Shown: positions 1 through 7,487 of the stretch, piece by piece
Layout: each line of letters opens with the position of its first letter
Position numbering within the stretch: the stretch's first letter is position 1
Assembly: GCF_025354435.1 (NCBI RefSeq)
Contig: NZ_JANXMU010000010.1
Coordinates: forward strand, 1 to 64,000
Direction of reading: 5' to 3'
DNA length: 64,000 bases
From: Rhodoferax sp.
Lineage (GTDB): Bacteria > Pseudomonadota > Gammaproteobacteria > Burkholderiales > Burkholderiaceae_C
Made by a program: the position numbers and the translations under genes
Notes under the pieces: model-generated
What the model was told of the DNA's origin: nothing
What the model saw: the letters and a program-made list of their open reading frames with translations, nothing else
The model's database searches: none

Positions 1-60
1 GCGGTGCTGGGCGAATCCCGCTTCTTGGTCGGCGGCCAGGGCCAGGGTGTGTTGCTTCAT
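1..60 (-). CDS. IS5-family transposase, N-terminal 20 residues only
   Basis: The reverse complement of 1-60 opens with ATG and reads MKQHTLALAADQEAGFAQHR before the window ends. The pattern MKQxTLAxAADQ...F..HR matches the N-terminus of DDE transposases of the IS5 group, which cut and paste the element through a DDE catalytic core that is not visible here. The start lies 72 bases from the inferred element end, a normal distance for such elements. Only the first residues can be seen, so whether the transposase is intact is unknown. Confidence 0.65.
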   Translation of the reverse strand, partial: MKQHTLALAADQEAGFAQHR

Positions 61-132
61 CTTTGTCGCCTTGTGAGGGATGACAATACCAATGCAAGTC
101 ACGCGCCAGGTCGGGACTTATTCAGCGTTGCC
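1..132 (-). mobile_element. End of an IS5-family insertion sequence (truncated by the window edge)
   Basis: The first 132 bases look like one terminus of an IS5-type element. The left 60 bases read leftward as the start of a transposase. Beyond them comes a short non-coding end whose last bases, read inward from position 132, are GGCAACGCTGAATAAGTC, a plausible terminal inverted repeat. It is followed at 133-136 by TTAA, which fits the 4-bp target duplication typical of IS5 relatives. The other end and the second TTAA copy lie outside the window. The element abuts a coding frame that continues on the right-hand side. The family is assigned from remembered transposase N-termini, not from a search. 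Confidence 0.72.
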
Positions 133-149
133 TTAACGCCCCCCTGCCT

Positions 150-1319
150 TTGTCGCAGGGAACGGTGCGCACCGCCCTGGTCGAGCGGGGGCGCTTCCAG
201 GTGGTGATGCAGCCCAACTCCACCCAAGACATCCGCGCGCGCTATGCCGATGCCGTCTGGGCCGGCCGTGCCAGCCAGCGCACCCGGGTGTACCAAAGTG
301 CCCGGGGTGTGTGGACCGACCGCCTGGTCACCCCGCAAACCCCGCATTTGCATCTGGACGCGGGCCGCGCCGCCTTGCTGGTCACCACCACGCTGCCGGG
401 TGTCAGCCCCATCTCTGTGCAGTCGGTGCTGCTGGCCCAGGACCTGTACCAAAACCATGCCGAGGTCTGGGTTGGGGCCGCCCTGGTGTGCCTGCTGCTG
501 GGGCTGCTGGTGCAGAGTGCGGTGACGCAGCGCTGCCAGCATTTCCAGTCGATGGCCTACCGTATCCGTTTTCTGTGCCAACCCGCCAATGTGGTGTGCC
601 ACTACCAGCCCATCATGGACTTGGCTAGCGGCCAACCGATAGGCTGCGAAGTGCTGGCCCGGTTGGATGACGCAGGCCAACTGGTTTACCCCGACCACTT
701 CATTCCGGCCTTGATTGCGGATAACCGGACTTGGGCTTTTGACGCGGCGGTCAGCACCCGGGCGCTGCAGGAGCTGGGTGCGGCCTTGCCCGCGCGCGGG
801 CCCTTCAAGGTGGCGTTGAACTTCTTTCCACAAAACCTGCAGCGCGATGCCATCGAGCCGCACCTGCGCGCCAGCCTGCAGGCCCTGGGCCGCACCGACC
901 TGCAGGTTGAGCTGGAAGTCACCGAATACAACTTTTCGCCCGAGATCGTGCCCGAACTGCAGCGCCTCAAGGCCGACGGCTACTACATCTCGATCGACGA
1001 CTTCGGCACCGGCTACTCCAACCTGGGCATGGTCAAGCGCGTCGCGCCCGACTTTGTGAAGATCGACAAGTCTTTTGTGTTCGAGATGGAAGACGCCAGC
1101 CTGCGCTCCAGCCTGATCCCGGAAATTATCGCCATCGCCAAGGCCGTCAATAGCCAGGTGGTTGCCGAAGGCATCGAAAACGCCGCCCAGGCCACGCAGT
1201 TGCGGGCCATGGGCGTACCGTTTGGCCAGGGCTATTACTTCGCCAAGCCCATGCCGCTGGAGGCCTTTTTGGCCTACCTGCGGGCCTGCGACGAAGCGGC
1301 TAAACGCCCAACTCTTTGA
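150..1319 (+). CDS. EAL-domain c-di-GMP phosphodiesterase, 5'-truncated by the IS
   Basis: This encodes the C-terminal part of a membrane-bound cyclic-di-GMP phosphodiesterase. A partial periplasmic sensor segment (residues about 1-105) is followed by one transmembrane helix (about 107-127) and a complete EAL domain. Catalytic-type motifs are present: EVLAR at about 167 (EVL variant of EAL), N in ALNFFPQN, DDFGTGYS at about 283, K in VKIDKSF and AEGIE. Full-length CSS-motif EAL proteins begin with another membrane helix and a cysteine-containing sensor. Both are missing, because the frame runs back into IS5-like sequence at 132. The only early start is TTG at 150 and no good ribosome site is visible. 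The catalytic half could still fold, but expression from a native promoter is doubtful, so it is probably a disrupted gene. Confidence 0.8.
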   Translation: MSQGTVRTALVERGRFQVVMQPNSTQDIRARYADAVWAGRASQRTRVYQSARGVWTDRLVTPQTPHLHLDAGRAALLVTTTLPGVSPISVQSVLLAQDLYQNHAEVWVGAALVCLLLGLLVQSAVTQRCQHFQSMAYRIRFLCQPANVVCHYQPIMDLASGQPIGCEVLARLDDAGQLVYPDHFIPALIADNRTWAFDAAVSTRALQELGAALPARGPFKVALNFFPQNLQRDAIEPHLRASLQALGRTDLQVELEVTEYNFSPEIVPELQRLKADGYYISIDDFGTGYSNLGMVKRVAPDFVKIDKSFVFEMEDASLRSSLIPEIIAIAKAVNSQVVAEGIENAAQATQLRAMGVPFGQGYYFAKPMPLEAFLAYLRACDEAAKRPTL

Positions 1320-1677
1320 ACACCTCTTTGGCGGTGCGGAAGCTGTCGATGGCCGCCGGTGCGCCGCAATAGATGGCGGTCTGCAAAAACACCTCTTTGA
1401 TCTCGTCCTTGCTCACGCCATTGGTCAGTGCGCCGCGCAGGTGCAGCTTGAGTTCGTGTGGGCGGTTCAGGGCGGTCAGCATGGCCAGGTTCAGCAGGCT
1501 GCGGGTTTTGCGGTCCAGGCCTGGGCGGTTCCACACATCGCCCCAGGCATACTGGGTCACCAGCTCCTGGATGTCCATGCTGAAGGCATCGGCATTCTGG
1601 ATGGCCGCGTCCACGTAGTCGGCACCCAGTACCTCGCGGCGGGTCTGCAGGCCTTTGTCGAAAAGTTCTTGGTTCAT
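1300..1677 (-). CDS. pcaC: 4-carboxymuconolactone decarboxylase family protein
   Basis: A 125-residue alpha-helical protein of the carboxymuconolactone decarboxylase family. In the protocatechuate branch of the beta-ketoadipate pathway PcaC converts 4-carboxymuconolactone to 3-oxoadipate enol-lactone. The length, the N-terminal FDKGLQTRREVLG pattern and the C-terminal HLRGALTNGVSKDEIKEV and QTAIYCGAPAA patterns fit the PcaC subgroup rather than the AhpD peroxidases, since there is no CXXC. The start at 1677 has AGGGAAG upstream. No other pca genes are near, so the substrate is uncertain. Its 3' end overlaps the end of the EAL gene by 20 bases, tail to tail. Confidence 0.85.
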   Translation of the reverse strand: MNQELFDKGLQTRREVLGADYVDAAIQNADAFSMDIQELVTQYAWGDVWNRPGLDRKTRSLLNLAMLTALNRPHELKLHLRGALTNGVSKDEIKEVFLQTAIYCGAPAAIDSFRTAKEVFKELGV

Positions 1678-1723
1678 GGCGACTTCCCTTGTGAAAAAAG
1701 GGGAGTGTATCGCCCGCTATAAA

Positions 1724-1772
1724 TGCTATTTATTTAATAGCTATATGCGTAGGTTCTATATGCGCTAGAGCC
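1724..1772 (+). repeat. Comamonad-type interspersed repeat, copy A
   Basis: The sequence carries TGCTATTTATTTAATAGC, an imperfect dyad, followed by TATGCG, TTCTATATGCGCTAGAGCC. The same order of blocks (GCTATT..AATAGCT, a GCG-containing middle, CGCTAGAGCC end) occurs near 27137, 33656 and 41676. It lies between pcaC and hexR. It ends next to a TGATTTTT / AAAAATCA inverted repeat at 1773-1791 that overlaps the hexR stop codon. Function unknown. Confidence 0.6.
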
Positions 1773-1788
1773 TGATTTTTTTTAAAAA

Positions 1789-2637
1789 TCAAGTGTAGCG
1801 CTTGCTACGCAGGTTGTTCTTGATCTCTTGCAGCTTGGGCTGCAAGGTGGTGCCGCCGATGCGCAGGGCCACACAAGTGGCCAGGATGTCGATGATCATC
1901 AGGTGCAGCAGGCGCGACACCATCGGGCTGTAGCGCTCGTAGCCTTCGGGGTGGTTGGCGGCGAGGTGTATATGCCCGGCAGCGGCCAGGGGCGAGCCGC
2001 TGGTGGTTATGACGATGGTAGTTGCGCCGTTTTTGCGGGCGATGTCGCAGGCATCCATCAGGTCGCGGGTGCGGCCCGAGTTGGATATCACCACCACGCA
2101 GTCGCCCGGGCCGAGCATGGATGCGCCCATCACCTGCATGTGGCCGTCGCTGTAGGCAATGGCGTGCACACCCAGGCGGAAGAACTTGTGCTGCGCGTCC
2201 TGCGCCACGATGCCAGAATTGCCCGCGCCGTAGAACTCGATGCGTTTGCCGGTTTTGTAGGTTTCGGCCAAAATTTCGGCGGCTTTTTCCAGCGCCGTGG
2301 TGCTGGCTTCGTTGCGGTACTTGAGGAAGGCGGCGACGGTGTTGTCGATCACCTTGACCATCACGTCGCTGGTTTTGTCGTCCAGGTCCACGCTGCGGTG
2401 GATGAAGGGCACACCCTCGCTGACGCTGCCTGCCAGCTTGAGCTTGAAGTCGCTCAGGCCGTCGTAGCCCATGCTGCGGCAAAACCGCACCACGGTGGGT
2501 TTGCTGACGTGGGCGCGGTCACTGAGCTCGCTGACCGGCAGGTTGGCAAAGGCGCGCGGGTCGGTCAGCACCAGCTTGCCCACACGCTGCTCCGCTGGTG
2601 CCAGCGACGAGAGGGAAGCTTTGATACGGTCGAGCAT
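1789..2637 (-). CDS. hexR: HexR-type RpiR family transcriptional regulator
   Basis: A 282-residue MurR/RpiR regulator. The N-terminal helix-turn-helix domain (about 1-77, with LSDRAHVSKPTVVRFCRSMGY as recognition region) is followed by a SIS sugar-phosphate domain (about 120-255, with GAGNSG and VVISNSGRTRD phosphosugar-binding motifs). HexR proteins sense 2-keto-3-deoxy-6-phosphogluconate and repress zwf, edd, eda and related genes. It starts 3 bases after the zwf stop codon on the same strand, so the two are almost certainly co-transcribed and the regulator would control its own operon. HexR-like palindromes lie upstream of zwf. Confidence 0.9.
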   Translation of the reverse strand: MLDRIKASLSSLAPAEQRVGKLVLTDPRAFANLPVSELSDRAHVSKPTVVRFCRSMGYDGLSDFKLKLAGSVSEGVPFIHRSVDLDDKTSDVMVKVIDNTVAAFLKYRNEASTTALEKAAEILAETYKTGKRIEFYGAGNSGIVAQDAQHKFFRLGVHAIAYSDGHMQVMGASMLGPGDCVVVISNSGRTRDLMDACDIARKNGATTIVITTSGSPLAAAGHIHLAANHPEGYERYSPMVSRLLHLMIIDILATCVALRIGGTTLQPKLQEIKNNLRSKRYT

Positions 2638-2640
2638 GGA

Positions 2641-4101
2641 TTACGACTCTTCGCTCCAGCAGTAACCGTCGCGCGCAATCATCGCGCTGGAGGCACTCGG
2701 GCCCCAGGTGCCTGCGCCATAGGGGCGTGGGCCTGCCGCGTCGTTCTTCCAGTGTTCGATGATGGGTTCGACCCAGCGCCAGGCTTCCTCTTGCTCGTCG
2801 CTGCGTACAAACAGGTTCAGGCGGCCGTCCAGCACGTCGAGCAGCAGGCGCTCGTAGGCACCCACGCGTTCCGAGCCGAAGCGTTTGTCAAAGTCCAGAT
2901 CCAGCTGCACCGGGGCCAGCGACTGGCTGGCCGAGCGGCTGCGGTTGCCCTGGGCTTGCGCTAGCAGGTGCAGCTCTAGCCCGTCCTTGGGTTGCAGATT
3001 GATGACCAGGCGGTTGGCCGCGCCCACCGGGGCGTTGAAGATCGGGTGCGGGGTTTGGTGGAAGTTGACCACGATGTGCGCGTCGCGTCCGGCCAGGCGC
3101 TTGCCGGTACGGATGTAGAAGGGCACACCGGCCCAGCGCCAGTTGGCGATTTCGGTGCGCAGGGCAACGAAGGTTTCGGTCTGGCTGTCGGGGTTCACGC
3201 CCAGCTCTTCGCGGTAGCCGGGCACCGACACGCCGCTGGACTTGCCTGCGCTGTACTGGCCGCGGATCACGTGCTGGGACAGGGTTTCGGCTGTCCAGGG
3301 CTTGAGCGAACGCAATACCTTGAGCTTTTCGTCGCGGATGGCATCGGCGTGCGCGTTGATGGGCGGCTCCATGCCGATGGCGCACAGCAGTTGCAGCGCG
3401 TGGTTTTGCACCATGTCGCGCAGTGCGCCGGTGTTTTCGTAGAAGGCGCCGCGCTTTTCCACGCCCAGGTCTTCGGCAATGGTGATCTGGATGTTGGCGA
3501 TGTGCTCGCGCTTCCACAGGGGTTCAAACAGGGCGTTGCCAAAGCGCAACGCAAACAGGTTTTGGACCGAGGGCTTGCCCAGGTAGTGGTCGATGCGGAA
3601 AACCTGCTTTTCCTTGAAGCAGCGGCGCACGGTTTCGTTGATGGCGCGGTTGGATGCCAGGTCGTGGCCCAGCGGCTTTTCCAGCACGATGCGGGTGTGG
3701 TCGCTGTTCAGGCCAGCAGCCGCCAGCTGTTCGCACACGGTGGTGAACAGGCCGGGCGCGGTGGCCACGTACATCACTACCGAGTCGGCATTGCGGGTTT
3801 CCAGGATGGACTTCAGCGCAGCGTAGTCATCGGGCTTGGACAGGTCCATGCGCTGGAATTCCAGCAGCGCGGCAAAGCGTGCAAATTCTTCGGCGTTGGG
3901 GCGCTTGGATTCTTCGACGCTGTTGAAGCGCGATTGGATCTGCTCGCGGTACTGTTCATGGCTGAGGTCGTCACGACCCACACCAATGATGCGACCACCC
4001 TCAGGCAGGGTGCCGTGGCGAAAAGATTGGAACAGGGCGGGCATCAACTTGCGCCAGGCGAGGTCGCCGGTGCCGCCAAACAAGACTAAATCAAAGCTCA
4101 T
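2641..4101 (-). CDS. zwf: Glucose-6-phosphate 1-dehydrogenase
   Basis: A 486-residue cytoplasmic enzyme that oxidises glucose 6-phosphate to 6-phosphogluconolactone with NADP+ and is the entry to the oxidative pentose phosphate and Entner-Doudoroff routes. The nucleotide-binding motif FGGTGDLAWRKL is at residues about 8-19. The substrate site RIDHYLGK, with catalytic His downstream, is near 170-185. The frame stays open upstream for 88 more codons, but the protein family begins at MSFDLVLFGGTGD, so I take the ATG at 4101. It is first in a zwf-hexR operon and divergent from tal, with candidate HexR sites in between. Confidence 0.95.
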   Translation of the reverse strand: MSFDLVLFGGTGDLAWRKLMPALFQSFRHGTLPEGGRIIGVGRDDLSHEQYREQIQSRFNSVEESKRPNAEEFARFAALLEFQRMDLSKPDDYAALKSILETRNADSVVMYVATAPGLFTTVCEQLAAAGLNSDHTRIVLEKPLGHDLASNRAINETVRRCFKEKQVFRIDHYLGKPSVQNLFALRFGNALFEPLWKREHIANIQITIAEDLGVEKRGAFYENTGALRDMVQNHALQLLCAIGMEPPINAHADAIRDEKLKVLRSLKPWTAETLSQHVIRGQYSAGKSSGVSVPGYREELGVNPDSQTETFVALRTEIANWRWAGVPFYIRTGKRLAGRDAHIVVNFHQTPHPIFNAPVGAANRLVINLQPKDGLELHLLAQAQGNRSRSASQSLAPVQLDLDFDKRFGSERVGAYERLLLDVLDGRLNLFVRSDEQEEAWRWVEPIIEHWKNDAAGPRPYGAGTWGPSASSAMIARDGYCWSEES

Positions 4102-4130
4102 AGAGTTACATCCAAAAGGGTGACCGCGAA

Positions 4131-4145
4131 TGTAACTTAGTTTCA
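4131..4145. promoter_or_regulatory. Candidate HexR operator proximal to zwf
   Basis: TGTAACTTAGTTTCA has the same 6-3-6 layout as the HexR palindrome TGTAAT-N3-ATTACA, with one mismatch in the right arm (GTTTCA instead of GTTACA). It sits about 30 bases upstream of the zwf start codon, where binding would block transcription. The HexR consensus comes from published family work. The assignment here is inference. Confidence 0.5.
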
Positions 4146-4243
4146 GGTTTCTGAAAATATGGCAGCTAAAAAATCTTTTTAAGGCAGTTTTTATCAGTGT
4201 TTTCCCGCTTGTGGCGCTTTCAAACTGGGGTCTAAGCTGGTTT

Positions 4244-4258
4244 GGTAACCTAGTTACC
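4244..4258. promoter_or_regulatory. Candidate HexR operator in the zwf-tal control region
   Basis: GGTAAC-CTA-GTTACC has perfect 6-base arms around a 3-base centre, the same geometry as the HexR operator. It lies 143 bases upstream of zwf and 202 bases upstream of tal, so it could serve both directions. It is the best dyad in the 358-base divergent intergenic region. Confidence 0.55.
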
Positions 4259-4307
4259 CCGATGCGCCCCAGGGGCCGGGTTTTTACGGCCACACAGATT
4301 TTGCAGC

Positions 4308-4318
4308 TTGGTAACCAA
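4308..4318. promoter_or_regulatory. Second short palindrome upstream of tal
   Basis: TTGGTAACCAA is a perfect 11-base palindrome containing the same GGTAAC half-site as 4244-4258. It lies 142 bases upstream of the tal start. It may be an auxiliary site for the same regulator or for a LacI-type regulator. No protein can be assigned from sequence alone. Confidence 0.35.
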
Positions 4319-4459
4319 AAAGATGCACCACGCAGCCCCGCCGCGTATCTTTTTGTTTGTACCATTCGAGACCGTGCAGCCCTCCAACCCCTGGCGCACC
4401 CCGGTTTCCAGCGAAAGAACCCCGCCTATTTTGGGTTCTGACAACGACCACTACATACC

Positions 4460-5407
4460 ATGACCCAACTCGACTCCCTCAAGCAGTTCACCACCGTCGT
4501 TGCCGATACCGGCGACTTCAAGCAGTTGGGCGTTTTCTTGCCCACCGATGCCACCACCAACCCGTCGCTGATCCTGAAGGCCGTGCAAAAGCCCGACTAC
4601 GCGCCGCTACTGGCCGAGGCCGTGGCCAAGTACAAGGGCCGCCCGTTGGACGAGGTGTGCGACCGCCTGATTGTGCGTTTTGGCTGCGAGATTTTGTCCA
4701 TCGTGCCGGGCCGCGTGTCCACCGAAGTCGATGCGCGCCTGAGCTTTGACACAGCGGCCACCGTGGCCCGCGGCAAGCGCTTGATCGAGATGTACGCCAG
4801 CGAAGGCATTGCCAAGGAACGCATCCTGATCAAGGTCGCCTCCACCTGGGAAGGCATCCAGGCCGCGGCCGAGCTGGAGCGCGCAGGCATCCGCACCAAC
4901 CTTACATTGCTGTTCAGCTTTGCCCAGGCCGTGGCCTGCGGCCAGGCCAAGGTGCAACTGATCTCGCCGTTTGTCGGCCGCATCTACGACTGGTACAAAA
5001 AGACCGCCGGTGCCGCTTGGGTCGAGGCCGACATGGCCGAAGCCAAAGACCCCGGTGTGGTGTCGGTCACCCAGATCTACAACTACTACAAGCGCTTCGG
5101 CATCAAGACCGAGGTGATGGGTGCGAGCTTTCGCAACGTGGGCCAGATCACTGCGCTGGCGGGCTGCGACCTGCTGACCATCAGCCCCGACCTGCTGGCC
5201 CTGATGGCCGCCAGCGATGCCCCGCTGACGCGCGCGCTGGATGCCAAGGCCGCCCAGGCCATGGACCTGGAAGAAGTGACACTGGACGAAGCCGGTTTCC
5301 GCTTCGCCCTGAACCAGGATGCGATGGCCACCGAGAAGCTGGCCGAAGGCATCCGTGGCTTCGTCACCGATGCCATCAAATTGGACAAGCTGCTGCTGGC
5401 TGCTTAG
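4460..5407 (+). CDS. tal: Transaldolase
   Basis: A 315-residue TalB-type transaldolase that transfers a dihydroxyacetone unit between sedoheptulose 7-phosphate and glyceraldehyde 3-phosphate in the non-oxidative pentose phosphate pathway. The conserved N-terminal [10 protein letters not shown] and [10 protein letters not shown] motifs are present. The Schiff-base lysine lies in [13 protein letters not shown] (about residues 122-134), followed by [11 protein letters not shown]. Full family length. It starts at ATG 4460, divergent from zwf. pgi follows 153 bases downstream on the same strand. Confidence 0.95.
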   Translation: MTQLDSLKQFTTVVADTGDFKQLGVFLPTDATTNPSLILKAVQKPDYAPLLAEAVAKYKGRPLDEVCDRLIVRFGCEILSIVPGRVSTEVDARLSFDTAATVARGKRLIEMYASEGIAKERILIKVASTWEGIQAAAELERAGIRTNLTLLFSFAQAVACGQAKVQLISPFVGRIYDWYKKTAGAAWVEADMAEAKDPGVVSVTQIYNYYKRFGIKTEVMGASFRNVGQITALAGCDLLTISPDLLALMAASDAPLTRALDAKAAQAMDLEEVTLDEAGFRFALNQDAMATEKLAEGIRGFVTDAIKLDKLLLAA

Positions 5408-5415
5408 TTTTACTT

Positions 5416-5511
5416 ATCCCCAGGCTACGTTGCGCTACGCCAACCCCCTTGCAGGGGCGATACCGACGGCCCGGCGAAGCCGGTTCGGTGGTGCCCTGAG
5501 GGCGGTGCGTT
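5416..5511. repeat. Intergenic repeat with two small hairpins between tal and pgi
   Basis: The stretch contains CCCCTTGCAGGGG (5445-5457) and CCGGCGAAGCCGG (5471-5483), each able to form a hairpin, in a CAGGCTACGTTGCGCTACGCC context. From memory this resembles an interspersed repeat common in Comamonadaceae intergenic regions. No second copy was seen in this window. It could act as an attenuator between tal and pgi, but there is no U-tract. Confidence 0.4.
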
Positions 5512-5560
5512 CTGGCTGTTGTTTGGGGTGACCTACCTATAAAACCGAAAAGGAATAAAA

Positions 5561-7126
5561 ATGGACGCACTCCACCGCCCCCGTTGTGACACTGTGCCCG
5601 CCTGGGCGCAACTGCAAGCCCAGTACGCTGCCAGTGGAGCTGCGCTGGACCTGCGTACGGCCTTTGCTGCCGACCCCGGCCGCTTTGCCGCCTTCAGCCA
5701 GGACGCGCCCTACGTGTTCGCCGACCTGTCGAAGAACCGTATCGACGCGCCCACCCAAAGCCTGCTGTTCGACCTGGCCCGCCAGACCGGTGTGGAAGTG
5801 CTGCGCGACGCGATGTTTGCCGGTGCCAAGATCAATACGACTGAAGACCGGGCGGTGATGCACTTTTTGTTAAGAAAAAGTGCTGCAACGCAAGCAAAAC
5901 CTGCACCAGTAGCTATCAAAAATGATCTGGCTGAGGTGCACGCCACGCTGGACGCGATGCTGGCCTTTGCCGAAGCCACGCGCGCCGACGCCGCCATCAC
6001 CGATGTGGTGAACATCGGCATTGGCGGCTCTGATTTAGGCCCGCTGATGGCCACACTGGCACTCGACGCGTTTGCCACGCCCACCAAACGCATGCACTTT
6101 GTGTCCAACGTGGACGGCCACGAGCTGGCCGCGCTGCTGCCGCGCCTGCAAGCGAGTAGCACGCTGTTTTTGATCGCCTCCAAGACCTTCACCACCACCG
6201 AGACCATGACCAACGCCCGCTCGGCCAAGGCCTGGTTCGAGGCGCAGGGCGGCACCAACACCGCGCGCCACTTTGCGGCACTCACCACCAATGTGGCGGC
6301 CGCCAACGCGTTTGGCATCAGCACCACTTTTGGTTTCTGGGACTGGGTGGGCGGGCGCTATTCGGTGTGGTCGGCGATTGGCCTGCCGGTGGCGATTGCC
6401 ATCGGTGCGGCGCACTTCCGTGAGTTTTTGGCCGGTGCCGAAGCCATGGACGAGCATTTCCGCACCGCCCCGCTGGAGCAAAATTTGCCCATGCGCCTGG
6501 GCCTGCTGGACGTGTGGTACCGCAATTTCCACGGCTTCACCAGCCGTAGCATTGCCCCGTACCACAGCGCGCTGCGCCGCCTGCCCGCCTACCTGCAGCA
6601 ACTGGACATGGAAAGCAACGGCAAGCAGGTGGACATGCAGGGCCAGAAGCTGCCGTTTGGCACCTCGTGCGTGCTCTGGGGCGAGCCCGGCACCAACGGC
6701 CAGCACGCCTACTTCCAGATGCTGCACCAGGGCACGGACGTGGTGCCGGTAGAATTTATCGCCGTCAAGAAGGCCCGCCACAGCCTGCCCGGCCACCACA
6801 ACACACTTTTGTCCAACGTGGTCGCCCAGGCCCAGGCCCTGATGGTCGGCAAAGTGGATGCGGGCGGCCACCGCAACTTCCCCGGCAACCGCCCCAGCAC
6901 CTTCCTGCTGCTGGACGACCTGACCCCCGCCAGCCTGGGCGCGCTGATTGCGCTGCAAGAGCACCGGGTGTTTGTGAGCGGCGCGCTGTGGGGTATCAAC
7001 AGCTTTGACCAGTGGGGCGTGGAGCTCGGCAAGGTGCTGGCCAAAGACATCGAGCCGCGCCTGCAGTCGGGCGATGTGTCCGGGCTGGACGGCTCTACCG
7101 CGGGCCTGCTGGCCAAGCTGCGCTGA
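5561..7126 (+). CDS. pgi: Glucose-6-phosphate isomerase with a repeat-derived insert
   Basis: A 521-residue enzyme interconverting glucose 6-phosphate and fructose 6-phosphate. The family signatures GIGGSDLGP (about 152-160), SKTFTTTETM, GRYSVWSAIGLP and the C-terminal FDQWGVELGK are intact. AAAAGGAATAAAA precedes the ATG at 5561. Residues about 107-122 (SAATQAKPAPVAIKND) sit between the conserved TEDRAVMHFLLR and EVHATLDAML segments. They are encoded by DNA that matches the local interspersed repeat, so a repeat appears to have inserted in frame at a surface position. The surrounding frame is undamaged and activity is likely kept. Confidence 0.94.
   Translation: MDALHRPRCDTVPAWAQLQAQYAASGAALDLRTAFAADPGRFAAFSQDAPYVFADLSKNRIDAPTQSLLFDLARQTGVEVLRDAMFAGAKINTTEDRAVMHFLLRKSAATQAKPAPVAIKNDLAEVHATLDAMLAFAEATRADAAITDVVNIGIGGSDLGPLMATLALDAFATPTKRMHFVSNVDGHELAALLPRLQASSTLFLIASKTFTTTETMTNARSAKAWFEAQGGTNTARHFAALTTNVAAANAFGISTTFGFWDWVGGRYSVWSAIGLPVAIAIGAAHFREFLAGAEAMDEHFRTAPLEQNLPMRLGLLDVWYRNFHGFTSRSIAPYHSALRRLPAYLQQLDMESNGKQVDMQGQKLPFGTSCVLWGEPGTNGQHAYFQMLHQGTDVVPVEFIAVKKARHSLPGHHNTLLSNVVAQAQALMVGKVDAGGHRNFPGNRPSTFLLLDDLTPASLGALIALQEHRVFVSGALWGINSFDQWGVELGKVLAKDIEPRLQSGDVSGLDGSTAGLLAKLR
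5879..5926 (-). repeat. Interspersed repeat copy inside pgi
   Basis: The reverse complement reads ...TTTTTGATAGCTACTGGTGCAGG..., closely matching the copy at 61640 (TTTTTGATAGCTGCTTGTGC). It lies entirely within the pgi reading frame and contributes about 16 codons. Confidence 0.55.
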
Positions 7127-7127
7127 G

Positions 7128-7487
7128 GTGTTTAGCGCTGCCTTCATCTGGGAACTTGGCCAGTACGACGCGGAGTTTGACCGCTTGGACGCACTGATCG
7201 ACGCGGTGGCCCGCGCCATGCCAGGCTTCTTGGGCGTGGAAGTGTGGTTGTCCGAAGTCGGCCAGCGCCGTAACGCTACCTACTACTGGGCCAGCCTGGA
7301 GGACGTGCAAGCCTTCTCCCAGCACCCGCACCACTTGGAAGCCAAGCGCCAGTACGCGCGCTGGTACAAGGGCTTCCATATCGTCATCTCCGAGGTGGTG
7401 CGCTCGTATGGCGATGGTGCCTTTGCGCACCTGACCCCCAATAGCCGGCTACCCGGGCCTTTGCCCCAGAGCGCTACGCCGTCTTGA
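7128..7487 (+). CDS. Small dimeric alpha/beta-barrel (ABM-like) protein
   Basis: A 119-residue protein whose first hundred residues (FSAAFIWELGQYDAEFDRLDALIDAVARAM..) fit the antibiotic-biosynthesis-monooxygenase / ferredoxin-like dimeric barrel family. These proteins act on small aromatic or haem-like substrates or have unknown roles. GTG at 7128 lies one base after the pgi stop, which suggests translational coupling. The upstream frame would run inside pgi and is not credible. The last 20 residues are proline-rich and unconserved in appearance. Its 3' end overlaps the MFS gene tail to tail. Substrate unknown. Confidence 0.7.
   Translation: MFSAAFIWELGQYDAEFDRLDALIDAVARAMPGFLGVEVWLSEVGQRRNATYYWASLEDVQAFSQHPHHLEAKRQYARWYKGFHIVISEVVRSYGDGAFAHLTPNSRLPGPLPQSATPS

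Noticed and set aside
4..207. Open frame on the plus strand over the IS end
   Set aside because: It covers the opposite strand of the transposase start and the IS terminus, crosses the inferred junction, and has no protein character.
1773..1791. TGATTTTT/AAAAATCA inverted repeat as a hexR terminator
   Set aside because: It overlaps the hexR stop codon, has no GC stem and no U-tract in the right place. It is more likely part of the AT-rich end of the adjacent repeat.
4102..4365. 88-codon N-terminal extension of glucose-6-phosphate dehydrogenase
   Set aside because: The family begins at MSFDLVLFGGTGD. The extension covers the HexR-like operators and looks non-coding.
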